64,000 nt of DNA. Source: Pseudomonas parakoreensis. Lineage in GTDB: Bacteria; Pseudomonadota; Gammaproteobacteria; Pseudomonadales; Pseudomonadaceae. Below, one piece after another: positions 56,217 through 64,000 of the stretch; positions within the stretch are counted from its first letter, which is position 1; the number at the start of each line of letters is the position of its first letter. Where the stretch lies: contig NZ_BQHY01000009.1 in NCBI RefSeq assembly GCF_021602155.1, positions 186,001 through 250,000 on the forward strand. The letters are read 5' to 3'. The translations under genes and the position numbers were made by a program. The notes under the pieces are model-generated. The model was not told the origin of the DNA, ran no database searches, and saw nothing but the letters and a program-made list of their open reading frames with translations.

Positions 56217-56884
56217 ACGCCGGCCTCCCCGTCGCCAATCAAGCGGCCGCGCTGCAGGGTCAGCATGCGGTGCCGCATGCGCGCAATCAGGGCCAGGTCG
56301 TGACTGGCGATCAGCACGCTGGTGCCCAGTCGGTTGATATCTTCGAACACGCCCATGATCTCGGCCGCCAGGCGCGGGTCGAGGTTACCGGTCGGTTCGT
56401 CCGCCAGCAGCAGCGCCGGACGGTGAACGATGGCGCGGGCAATGCCGACGCGCTGTTGCTGACCAGTGGACAGGTCGCCGGGGTACAGATCGGTTTTATC
56501 CGACAGCGCCACGCGCTCCAGCGCCGAATCGACGCGCTTGGCGATCTCGGCCTTGGACAGCCCGAGAATCTGCAGCGGCAGCGCGACGTTGTTGAACACC
56601 GTGCGATCGAACAGCAACTGGTGATTCTGGAACACCACGCCGATCTGCCGGCGCAGGAACGGAATCTGCGCATTGCTGATGGTGCTCAGGTCTTGCCCGG
56701 CCAGCAGCAGTTTGCCGCTGGTCGGACGCTCCATCGCCAGCAGCAGGCGCAACAGTGTGGATTTACCGGCACCGGAGTGACCGGTGACAAACAGAAACTC
56801 GCCACGACGGACTCGAAAGCTCAGCTCATGCAAGCCGACGTGACCGTTCGGGTAGCGTTTACCGACCTGTTCGAAACGAATCAT
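56213..56884 (-). CDS. ftsE: Cell division ATP-binding protein FtsE
   Basis: ABC-type ATPase that drives FtsX. The 223 residues include Walker A GHSGAGKSTLL, the Q-loop at VFQNHQLL, the signature LSTGQQQR, Walker B LLLADEPTGNLD, and the His switch IASHD. It overlaps both neighbours by four bases, with ftsY before it and ftsX after it. Confidence 0.96.
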   Translation of the reverse strand: MIRFEQVGKRYPNGHVGLHELSFRVRRGEFLFVTGHSGAGKSTLLRLLLAMERPTSGKLLLAGQDLSTISNAQIPFLRRQIGVVFQNHQLLFDRTVFNNVALPLQILGLSKAEIAKRVDSALERVALSDKTDLYPGDLSTGQQQRVGIARAIVHRPALLLADEPTGNLDPRLAAEIMGVFEDINRLGTSVLIASHDLALIARMRHRMLTLQRGRLIGDGEAGV

Positions 56885-58383
56885 GAACGCTCCCGCTCGG
56901 CAAACAGTGCCTGGACAAAGGGTTCGGCTTCAAAGGTACGCAGATCGTCGATGCCTTCACCGACACCGATGTAGCGAATCGGCAGGCCAAACTGCTTGGC
57001 CAGGGCGAAAATCACCCCGCCCTTGGCGGTGCCGTCGAGCTTGGTCAGCGCCAGGCCGGTCAGTTCGACGGTCTGGTTGAATTGCTTGGCCTGGTTGATG
57101 GCGTTCTGACCGGTGCCAGCGTCGAGCACCAGCAACACTTCGTGCGGCGCGTCGGCGTCGAGCTTGCCGATCACCCGGCGAACTTTCTTCAACTCTTCCA
57201 TCAGGTTGTCTTTGGTGTGCAGACGACCGGCGGTGTCGGCGATCAGCACGTCAATGCCACGGGCCTTGGCGGCCTGCACGGCGTCGAAGATCACCGACGC
57301 GGAGTCGGCACCGGTGTGCTGGGCGATCACCGGGATCTTGTTGCGCTCGCCCCAGACCTGCAACTGCTCAACGGCAGCGGCGCGGAAGGTATCACCGGCG
57401 GCAAGCATGACTTTCTTGCCTTCCAGCTGCAGCTTCTTCGCCAGCTTGCCGATGGTGGTGGTCTTGCCGGCGCCGTTGACGCCCACCACCAGAATCACGA
57501 ACGGCTTGGTCTGCGAGGCGATTTTCAGCGGCTGTTCGACCGGTTTCAGCATCGCCGCCAGCTCGGCCTGCAGCGACTTGTACAGCGCGTCGGCGTCGGC
57601 CAGTTCTTTGCGGGCGACCTTCTGGGTCAAGCGCTGGATGATCTGCGTGGTGGCTTCGACACCGACGTCGGCGGTCAGCAGACGGGTTTCCAGCTCATCG
57701 AGCAAATCGTCATCAATGGTTTTACGGCCGAGAAACAGGCTGGCCATGCCCTCGCCGATGCTGGCGCTGGTTTTCGACAGGCCTTGCTTGAGGCGGGCGA
57801 AAAAGCCGACTTTGGTTTCTTCGCTGCGCGGGGCTTCCACTGGCGTTTCAGCAACCACGTCTACCGGCACCACCGGAGCAGCGACGACCGGTGCAGGTGC
57901 AGGCTGCTGAACGACCGGCGCAACAGGGGCGACGACCACCGGGGCCACGGGTTCGGGAACAACCGGTGCCGGCTCGACAACCGGCTCAACCACTGGCGCC
58001 GGAGCGACTTCAGGGACGAACGCGGCGGGCGCCGGAATCGGCGGCGTCACATGCGGCGATGCCTCTTCGACCAACGCCACCGGCTCTTCCGCCACCGGCA
58101 AGGTCAGCCACGGCTCGGCCGCCGGGGTCAGGGGCAACTCGGCCGCCGCCGGGGTTTCAGGTTGCGGCTCTGGCTCAACCGGTTGCAGCACCGGCTCGGC
58201 AATCGGCAGCACGATCGGCGCCGACTCTTCTTCTATGGCAGGCGCTGGCGTCGGAGCCGGTTCAGGAATCGCGGGCGGCTGTTCGACGACGGGTTCCTGC
58301 GGTTTCTTACGCAGCCATCCGAACAGGCTTTTCTTCTCGCCAGCCGCAGCTGGGGTCTTCTTGTCGTCGTTGGAACCAAACAT
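56881..58383 (-). CDS. ftsY: Signal recognition particle receptor FtsY
   Basis: GTPase that docks ribosome-nascent chain complexes, bound to SRP, at the membrane. The 500 residues begin with MFGSNDDKK and a short basic, Trp-containing stretch, then an unusually long Pro/Ala/Val/Glu-rich acidic region (about 30-190). The NG domain follows, with GVNGAGKTTTIGKLAKKL (G1), DTFRAAAVEQL, DTAGRLHT (G3), and TKLDGTAKGG (G4). It begins the ftsY-ftsE-ftsX-rpoH series and is divergent from the M16 peptidase genes. Confidence 0.96.
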   Translation of the reverse strand: MFGSNDDKKTPAAAGEKKSLFGWLRKKPQEPVVEQPPAIPEPAPTPAPAIEEESAPIVLPIAEPVLQPVEPEPQPETPAAAELPLTPAAEPWLTLPVAEEPVALVEEASPHVTPPIPAPAAFVPEVAPAPVVEPVVEPAPVVPEPVAPVVVAPVAPVVQQPAPAPVVAAPVVPVDVVAETPVEAPRSEETKVGFFARLKQGLSKTSASIGEGMASLFLGRKTIDDDLLDELETRLLTADVGVEATTQIIQRLTQKVARKELADADALYKSLQAELAAMLKPVEQPLKIASQTKPFVILVVGVNGAGKTTTIGKLAKKLQLEGKKVMLAAGDTFRAAAVEQLQVWGERNKIPVIAQHTGADSASVIFDAVQAAKARGIDVLIADTAGRLHTKDNLMEELKKVRRVIGKLDADAPHEVLLVLDAGTGQNAINQAKQFNQTVELTGLALTKLDGTAKGGVIFALAKQFGLPIRYIGVGEGIDDLRTFEAEPFVQALFAERERS

Positions 58384-58727
58384 GGAGGACGGCTATCTCA
58401 CGGTAGCGACGCGCCATAAGGGCGCCCCGGCAAATAAATATTCGATGCAGAACAGACTGTGTTTCATCCAGCTTGTTCACGCGCAACATTTTGTCGAGGC
58501 GCCAGCGGCACCCCAAAGATTCGTATTAACGAAGGACTAAACCGGAAAAATCGGCGAAAAAGCGAAGTCTAGTCGATAAACCGCAGCTTTCTGCCGCCAA
58601 CCTATACAACCGCATCAGGCCTGAAAACCTGATAGGCGTGGTCGCCGGTAAAACGGATCAGTATCCTAGCACCCTCTCGCCCGCCGACGCTAAGACCAAG
58701 CGGGCAGCCCAACAGGTTAAAAAACGA
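58384..58727. other. Divergent gap between ftsY and the M16 peptidase gene
   Basis: This 344-base gap holds no gene I can support. It must contain both promoters. A small hairpin, ATCAGG-N8-CCTGAT (58614-58633), is visible, and the sequence around 58520-58570 is AT-richer. No REP element is present, unlike most gaps of this size here. Confidence 0.6.
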
Positions 58728-60083
58728 ATGAATGCTCTAGCCCGCCGCGCTGCAGGCCTGCTGCTCAGCACAGTCTGCCTGCCCCTTTCGGCCCTGGCGG
58801 CCGACCCGCAACCGACCCACGAATTCACCCTCGACAACGGCCTGAAGGTCGTCGTGCGCGAAGACCATCGCGCGCCAGTCGTGGTGTCGCAGGTCTGGTA
58901 CAAGGTCGGCTCCAGCTACGAAACCCCGGGCCAGACCGGTTTGTCCCACGCGCTCGAGCACATGATGTTCAAGGGCAGCGAGAAAGTCGGCCCCGGCGAA
59001 GCCTCGCTGATCCTGCGCGACTTGGGCGCCGAAGAAAACGCCTTCACCAGTGACGACTTCACCGCCTATTACCAGGTGCTGGCCCGCGACCGTCTGGGCG
59101 TAGCGTTTGAACTGGAAGCCGACCGCATGGCCAATCTGCGCCTGCCGGCCGACGAGTTCGCCAAGGAAATCGAAGTCATCAAGGAAGAGCGCCGCCTGCG
59201 CACTGACGATAAGCCGATGTCTAAAGCCTACGAGCGCTACAAGGCGATGGCTTACCCGGCCAGCGGCTACCACACGCCGACCATTGGCTGGATGGCGGAC
59301 CTTGACCGGATGAAGGTTGAGGAGCTGCGTCACTGGTATCAATCCTGGTATGTGCCGAACAACGCCACGCTGGTGGTGGTCGGCGACGTCACTCCTGATG
59401 AAGTGAAGACCCTCGCCCAGCGCTACTTCGGGCCGATTGCCAAGCGCGACGTGCCACCGGCGAAGAAACCGCTGGAGCTGGCCGAGCCGGGTGAGCGCCA
59501 GATCACCCTGCATGTGCAGACCCAACTGCCGAGCCTGATGCTCGGTTTCAACGTGCCCAGCATCGCCACCGCTGAAGACAAGCGCTCGGTCAACGCCCTG
59601 CGCCTGATCTCGGCGCTGCTCGACGGCGGCTACAGCGGGCGCATCCCGACGCAACTGGAGCGCGGCGAAGAGCTGGTTTCCGGCGGTTCGTCGAGCTACG
59701 ACGCCTACACCCGTGGCGACAGCCTGTTCACCCTGTCGGCAACGCCGAACACCCAGAAGAACAAGACCATGGCGCAAGCTGAAGCCGGTCTGTGGAAACT
59801 GCTGGAACAGCTGAAAACCACCGCACCGTCCGCCGAAGAACTCGAGCGCGTGCGGGCACAGGTCATCGCCGGCCTGGTGTTCGAACGCGATTCGATCACC
59901 AGTCAGGCCACCGCCATCGGCCAACTGGAAACGGTCGGGCTGTCGTGGAAGTTGATGGACACTGAACTTGCCGATCTGGAAAGCGTGACCCCGCAAGACA
60001 TCCAGAACGCCGCCAAGCTGTATTTCACCCGCGAACGTCTCAGCGTCGCCCATGTCCTGCCACTGGAGACGACTCATGAGTGA
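58728..60083 (+). CDS. M16 family zinc metallopeptidase, active partner
   Basis: Exported peptidase of 451 residues, of the pitrilysin/insulinase class. The signal peptide is 1-25 (ends SALAAD). The inverted zinc motif HALEH provides His74, Glu77 and His78, and a downstream Glu in FELEADRMANL should be the third zinc ligand. The start at 58728 gives the signal peptide; the open frame upstream is not secretory. It overlaps by eight bases with a second M16 gene that lacks the zinc motif, so the two products likely form a heterodimer. Substrate is unknown. Confidence 0.92.
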   Translation: MNALARRAAGLLLSTVCLPLSALAADPQPTHEFTLDNGLKVVVREDHRAPVVVSQVWYKVGSSYETPGQTGLSHALEHMMFKGSEKVGPGEASLILRDLGAEENAFTSDDFTAYYQVLARDRLGVAFELEADRMANLRLPADEFAKEIEVIKEERRLRTDDKPMSKAYERYKAMAYPASGYHTPTIGWMADLDRMKVEELRHWYQSWYVPNNATLVVVGDVTPDEVKTLAQRYFGPIAKRDVPPAKKPLELAEPGERQITLHVQTQLPSLMLGFNVPSIATAEDKRSVNALRLISALLDGGYSGRIPTQLERGEELVSGGSSSYDAYTRGDSLFTLSATPNTQKNKTMAQAEAGLWKLLEQLKTTAPSAEELERVRAQVIAGLVFERDSITSQATAIGQLETVGLSWKLMDTELADLESVTPQDIQNAAKLYFTRERLSVAHVLPLETTHE

Positions 60084-61563
60084 GCGCAAATCCCCACGCC
60101 TGCTGCTCGGTTTAATCGCTATTGCCGTGATCGGCTCTGCCGCGTTCTATCTGATGCCCGGAGTTAAAACCGACGCCAGCGAAGCGCTGGATAACGCCAA
60201 GACCAGCCAGAAGCTGCAATCGCTGGCCGAACTCGACGGCAAGGCCCCGGCCAGCCGCAAGCTCGACGTGCAAACCTGGAACACCACCGAAGGCGCCAAG
60301 GTGCTGTTCGTCGAAGCCCATGAGCTGCCGATGTTCGACATGCGCCTGATCTTCGCCGCTGGCAGCAGCCAGGACGGCAATGCGCCGGGCCTGGCAGTCC
60401 TGACCAATGCCATGCTCAACGAAGGTGTGGCGGGCAAGGACGTCGGCGCCATCGCCCAAGGCTTCGAAAGCCTCGGCGCGGATTTCGGCAACGGTGCCTA
60501 CAAGGACATGGCGCTGGCGTCGCTGCGCAGTCTGAGCGCCGCCGACAAGCGCGAGCCGGCGCTGAAGCTGTTCTCAGAAGTGGTGGGCAAACCCACGTTC
60601 CCGGCCGACTCCTTCGCGCGCATCAAGAACCAGATGCTCGCCGGTTTCGAATACCAGAAACAGAACCCCGGCAAACTCGCCAGCCTCGAGCTGATGAAGC
60701 GCTTGTACGGCGACCACCCGTATGCGCATTCCAGCGACGGCAACCCGCAGAGCGTGCCGAAGATCACTCTGGCGCAACTGCGTGAGTTCCACGCCAAGGC
60801 CTACGCGGCGGGCAACGTGGTGATCGCGCTGGTCGGTGACCTGTCGCGCGCCGAGGCGGAGGCGATTGCCAATCAGGTCTCCGGCGCCCTGCCGAAAGGC
60901 CCGGCGCTGGCGAAAATCGCCCAGCCGCAGGAACCGAAGGCCAGCGTCAATCACATCGAGTTCCCGTCCAAGCAGACCAACCTGCTGCTCGCGCAACTGG
61001 GCATCGACCGTGACGACCCGGATTACGCGGCGCTGTCGATGGGCAACCAGATCCTCGGTGGTGGCGGTTTCGGCACCCGGCTGATGAGCGAAGTGCGCGA
61101 GAAGCGCGGCCTGACCTACGGCGTGTATTCCGGGTTCAGCCCGATGCAGGCTCGCGGCCCGTTCATGATCAACCTGCAGACCCGCGCGGAAATGAGCGAA
61201 GGCACGCTGAAACTGGTGCAGGACGTGCTCGCCGATTACCTGAAGAGCGGCCCGACCCAGAAAGAACTCGACGACGCCAAACGCGAGCTGGCCGGCAGCT
61301 TCCCGCTGTCCACCGCAAGCAACGCCGATATCGTCGGCCAACTGGGCGCCATGGGCTTCTATAATCTGCCGCTGAGCTATCTGGATGACTTCATGCGTCA
61401 GTCCCAGAGCCTGACTGTTGAGCAGGTCAAAGACGCGATGAACAAACACCTGAGCACGGACAAACTGGTCATCGTCAGCGCTGGCCCGACCGTGCCGCAA
61501 AAGCCGTTACCGGCCCCATCTGATAAACCTGCCGAGCAACCGCTCGGGGTTCCGGAGCATTAA
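60076..61563 (+). CDS. M16 family protein without zinc motif
   Basis: A 495-residue M16 homologue with an N-terminal membrane anchor (about 9-30). Where the active gene has HALEH, this one reads LTNAMLNEG, so it cannot bind zinc. It keeps GGGGFGTRLMSEVREKRGLTY, with the conserved Arg and Tyr that complete the active site of the partner. The ATG at 60076 overlaps the preceding stop in ATGAGTGA. The C-terminal about 25 residues are Pro-rich. It overlaps rsmD by one base (TAATG). Confidence 0.92.
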   Translation: MSERKSPRLLLGLIAIAVIGSAAFYLMPGVKTDASEALDNAKTSQKLQSLAELDGKAPASRKLDVQTWNTTEGAKVLFVEAHELPMFDMRLIFAAGSSQDGNAPGLAVLTNAMLNEGVAGKDVGAIAQGFESLGADFGNGAYKDMALASLRSLSAADKREPALKLFSEVVGKPTFPADSFARIKNQMLAGFEYQKQNPGKLASLELMKRLYGDHPYAHSSDGNPQSVPKITLAQLREFHAKAYAAGNVVIALVGDLSRAEAEAIANQVSGALPKGPALAKIAQPQEPKASVNHIEFPSKQTNLLLAQLGIDRDDPDYAALSMGNQILGGGGFGTRLMSEVREKRGLTYGVYSGFSPMQARGPFMINLQTRAEMSEGTLKLVQDVLADYLKSGPTQKELDDAKRELAGSFPLSTASNADIVGQLGAMGFYNLPLSYLDDFMRQSQSLTVEQVKDAMNKHLSTDKLVIVSAGPTVPQKPLPAPSDKPAEQPLGVPEH

Positions 61564-62174
61564 TGGCTACTCGTCCTAAAAAACCTGCGCAGAACGTCCA
61601 TAACGGTGTGAACCAGTTGCGCATCATCGGCGGCGAATGGCGCAGCCGCAAACTGAGCTTCCCCGATGCGCCGGGGCTGCGCCCGACGCCGGACCGCGTG
61701 CGCGAAACCCTGTTCAACTGGCTCGCGCCGTACGTCGCCGGGGCCAAAGTACTGGACCCGTTCGCCGGCAGCGGCGCGCTGTTTCTTGAAGCACTGTCGC
61801 GTGGCGCGGCCATGGGGCAGGCGCTGGATGCCAGCCACGTAGCGGTATCGAGCCTGAAGGAACACCTCGGCACCCTGCGCTGCACCAACGGCCAGGTGCA
61901 GACCGCCGACGCGCTGCGTTATCTGGAGACCCAGGTCGCCACGCCGTTCGATCTGGTATTTCTCGATCCGCCGTTCAACCAGAACCTGCTGCCAGCGGTC
62001 TGCACTTTGCTCGAAGAGCGCCAATGGCTGGCGCCGGATTCGTGGATCTACACTGAAAGCGAGACCGCGCCATCGACGTTGGGCCTGCCGGGCAACTGGC
62101 GCCTGCACCGCGAGCAGAAATCCGGGCGGGTGTACTACGCGTTGTGGCAACGTATGGCAGAGATCGCCGGTTAA
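61563..62174 (+). CDS. rsmD: 16S rRNA m2G966 methyltransferase RsmD
   Basis: Methylates N2 of G966 in 16S rRNA. The 203 residues include LRIIGGEWRSRKLSFPD, LRPTPDRVRETLFNWL, the SAM site LDPFAGSGALFLEALSRGA, and the catalytic LVFLDPPFN. Its start overlaps the M16 stop; coupling to the peptidase pair is common in Pseudomonas. Confidence 0.95.
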   Translation: MATRPKKPAQNVHNGVNQLRIIGGEWRSRKLSFPDAPGLRPTPDRVRETLFNWLAPYVAGAKVLDPFAGSGALFLEALSRGAAMGQALDASHVAVSSLKEHLGTLRCTNGQVQTADALRYLETQVATPFDLVFLDPPFNQNLLPAVCTLLEERQWLAPDSWIYTESETAPSTLGLPGNWRLHREQKSGRVYYALWQRMAEIAG

Positions 62175-62194
62175 CTGAAAGTTTGCGCTAAATC

Positions 62195-62292
62195 TGTGGC
62201 GAGGGAGCTTGCTCCCGCTGGGTCGCGAAGCGGCCCCGTTTCAGAAGCGAGGCCTGCTGCGCAGTCCAGCGGGAGCAAGCTCCCTCGCCACA
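62195..62292. repeat. REPIN, GTGGCGAGGGAGC type
   Basis: TGTGGCGAGGGAGCTTGCTC (from 62195) faces its complement ending TCGCCACA at 62292, between rsmD and the hydrolase gene. Confidence 0.87.
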
Positions 62293-62335
62293 AAAGCCTG
62301 CCTACTCTGCCCACAAAGCTGCATCGAGAACCATC

Positions 62336-63331
62336 GTGCCCGCTTCTTCAGATCGCTTCACCCCCGCCTTCGGCCTCGGCAATCCGCACCTGCAAACCTT
62401 GTGGGGGCCGCTGTGGCGCAAAACCGTCCACCTTGATCGCGAGCGGGAACGCCTGTGGCTGGACGACGGGGATTTTCTCGATCTCGACTGGCATGGCCCG
62501 CACAGCGCCGAGGCGCCGCTGGTGCTGGTGCTGCATGGGCTGACCGGTTCATCCAATTCGCCTTACGTCGCCGGGATCCAGGCCGCGCTCGCCGCGCAGG
62601 GCTGGGCCAGTGTCGCGCTGAACTGGCGCGGTTGCTCCGGCGAACCCAACCTGCTGCCGCGCAGTTACCACTCCGGTGCCAGCGAAGACCTCGCCGAGGC
62701 CATCAAACACTTGCGGGCCAAGCGCCCGCTGGCGCCGCTGTATGCGGTCGGCTATTCATTGGGCGGCAACGTGTTGCTCAAGCATCTGGGCGAGACCGGC
62801 AGCGACAGCGGCGTGCTCGGTGCGGTGGCGGTGTCGGTGCCGTTTCGTCTTGATCAGTGTGCCGACCGCATTGGCCAGGGTTTCTCCAAGGTCTATCAAG
62901 CACACTTCATGCGCGAGATGGTCGCCTACATCAAGAACAAGCAGCGCCAGTTCCAGCATGACGGGCGTGAGGATGGCCTGGCAGCCCTGGCGGCGCTCGG
63001 TTCGCTGGAGAACATGCGCACCTTCTGGGACTTCGATGGCCGAGTCACCGCGCCGCTGCACGGTTTCAACGATGCCGAGGATTACTATCGGCGAGCATCG
63101 AGTCGCTACTTTCTCGGTGAAATCCGCACCCCGACCCTGATCATTCAGGCCGCTGACGATCCGTTCGTATTCCCCCACAGCCTGCCGACGGCCGAAGAAC
63201 TGTCCGCCAGCACCCAGTTCGAATTGCAGGCCAAGGGCGGGCACGTCGGCTTTGTCGATGGCACGCTCCGCCAGCCCGGCTACTACCTGGAACGGCGCAT
63301 CCCGCAATGGCTGGCCCGTGTGACGTCGTGA
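62336..63331 (+). CDS. YheT-like alpha/beta hydrolase
   Basis: A cytoplasmic alpha/beta hydrolase of 331 residues in the YheT/ABHD1-3 group; its substrate is unknown. The nucleophile is Ser141 in VGYSLGGNVLLKHLG. VLHGLTGSSNSPY supplies the oxyanion hole, IQAADDPFV a likely acid residue, and GGHVGFVDG the catalytic His. The start is GTG (62336) with GAGAA upstream, which gives MPASSDRFTPAFGLGNPHLQT, the typical N-terminus of the family. Its stop overlaps an AraC gene (GTGA). Confidence 0.9.
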   Translation: MPASSDRFTPAFGLGNPHLQTLWGPLWRKTVHLDRERERLWLDDGDFLDLDWHGPHSAEAPLVLVLHGLTGSSNSPYVAGIQAALAAQGWASVALNWRGCSGEPNLLPRSYHSGASEDLAEAIKHLRAKRPLAPLYAVGYSLGGNVLLKHLGETGSDSGVLGAVAVSVPFRLDQCADRIGQGFSKVYQAHFMREMVAYIKNKQRQFQHDGREDGLAALAALGSLENMRTFWDFDGRVTAPLHGFNDAEDYYRRASSRYFLGEIRTPTLIIQAADDPFVFPHSLPTAEELSASTQFELQAKGGHVGFVDGTLRQPGYYLERRIPQWLARVTS

Positions 63332-64000
63332 GCGATCAGGGCGAGTCGATCCGCTTCTGGCAAACCGCGCCGCTGGCCGGGGTCGAGTTGCTGTCGGCGC
63401 GCTACATCGAGCATCGCTTCGCCCCGCATGTCCACGACGGTTATGTGATCGGCATGATCATGGCCGGCGCCCAGCGTTATCGCTATCGCGGCGCCGAACA
63501 CCTGGCCGGCAGCGGCACGCTGGTGCTGATCAATCCGGACGAATTGCACACCGGGCACAAGGGCACCGAGGACGGCTGGCTGTACCGGGCCTTTTATCCC
63601 GATACCGGACAGATCGTGTCCTTGCTCGAAGAACTGGAACTGCCCTGCGCGCCGATGCCGGCGTTTGCCGCGACGCTGTACCGCGACCCGGATCTGGTCA
63701 ACGGCTTCTGTCAGTTGCACCGCTTGCTGGAAAGCCCGGCCACCGCGCTGCAACAGCAGACGGTGTGGCGCGAAATGATGATGCTGCTGTTGCAGCGGCA
63801 TGCAGCGGTGCAGATCAACGGCAAACCGGGCAAGGAGCATCGCGCGGTGGTGATGGCCAAGGAGCTGCTGCACGCGCAACTGGCGGCGCCGCCATCGCTG
63901 GAAGAACTGGCGGCCGCTGTGAATCTGTCGCCCTTCCACTTCGCCCGTGTCTTCCGCCGCGCCACCGGCATGCCGCCGCACACCTGGCTGATGCAGCAAC
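63328..64000 (+). CDS. AraC-family regulator, 3' end missing
   Basis: The start is a GTG at 63328 overlapping the preceding stop (GTGA), and the frame is open to the window end, about 224 residues. The N-terminal half is an AraC-type cupin sensor (RFAPHVHDGYVIGMIMAG, then LVLINPDELHTG). The C-terminal part begins the first helix-turn-helix (SLEELAAAVNLSPFHFARVFRRATGMPPHTWL). The last about 40-50 residues lie outside. This is the AraC_binding-type found in amino-acid exporter and other regulators; the target is not visible. Confidence 0.88.
   Translation, partial: MSDQGESIRFWQTAPLAGVELLSARYIEHRFAPHVHDGYVIGMIMAGAQRYRYRGAEHLAGSGTLVLINPDELHTGHKGTEDGWLYRAFYPDTGQIVSLLEELELPCAPMPAFAATLYRDPDLVNGFCQLHRLLESPATALQQQTVWREMMMLLLQRHAAVQINGKPGKEHRAVVMAKELLHAQLAAPPSLEELAAAVNLSPFHFARVFRRATGMPPHTWLMQQ

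Overview
The window is a contiguous piece of a Pseudomonas chromosome, most likely from the fluorescens group. The evidence is the high GC content, the gene neighbourhoods (ahcY-metF; gshB-tonB-yqgE-ruvX-pyrR-pyrB-pyrC'; pilT-yggS-proC-yggT-yggU-metX-metW; rpoH-ftsX-ftsE-ftsY), and many REP/REPIN palindromes in the gaps between genes. Nearly all of it is ordinary core chromosome. I see no prophage, insertion sequence, CRISPR array, tRNA or rRNA.

Layout. 1-6.7 kb: ahcY (5' end cut off by the window), metF, an orphan periplasmic binding protein, the DEAD-box helicase rhlE behind a long leader, and a yceI/cytochrome b561 pair. 7-16 kb: a flavin amine oxidase with a long Ala/Pro/Lys tail, bioA, rsmE, a binding protein plus DadA-like oxidase plus LysR regulator group, and a hemolysin III-type membrane protein. 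15.3-23.7 kb: a complete malonate decarboxylase locus, with mdcA-B-C-D-E-G-H and the malonate transporter madL-madM as one tightly overlapping operon, the LysR regulator mdcR convergent at its far end, and a candidate LysR-type operator before mdcA. 23.7-24.7 kb: a small DUF6124-like gene with an unusual structured upstream region, bracketed by two closely related REPIN copies. 24.7-34.7 kb: the Chp/Pil chemosensory operon pilG-pilH-pilI-pilJ-chpA-chpC, without pilK or chpB. 35-41 kb: gshB, a TonB-like gene, yqgE, ruvX, pyrR, pyrB and a degenerate pyrC'. 41-50.7 kb: a TM2 protein, an NlpC/P60 peptidase, pilT, the yggS-proC-yggT-yggU operon, then metX-metW-DUF4426-rdgB-hemW-DUF3392. 51-58.4 kb: trmB, thiS-thiG, DUF423, mtgA, rpoH, ftsX, ftsE and ftsY. 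58.7-64 kb: an M16 peptidase pair (one active, one lacking its zinc site), rsmD, a YheT-like hydrolase, and the start of an AraC regulator cut by the window end.

Several gene sets work together. ahcY, metF, metX and metW belong to methionine and activated-methyl metabolism. The mdc genes import malonate, decarboxylate it on an acyl carrier protein, and build that protein's prosthetic group. The Chp system (with pilT 8 kb away and possibly the TonB-like gene) controls type IV pilus twitching. FtsE/FtsX/FtsY/RpoH is the usual division, targeting and heat-shock block.

No clearly new system stands out. The best candidates for undescribed biology are the structured region upstream of the DUF6124-like gene, with its competing stem partners and flanking REPIN pair, and some regulatory sites read directly from sequence: an AlgU-type promoter at rpoH, the LysR box at mdcA, the rhlE leader and the hairpins before pyrR.
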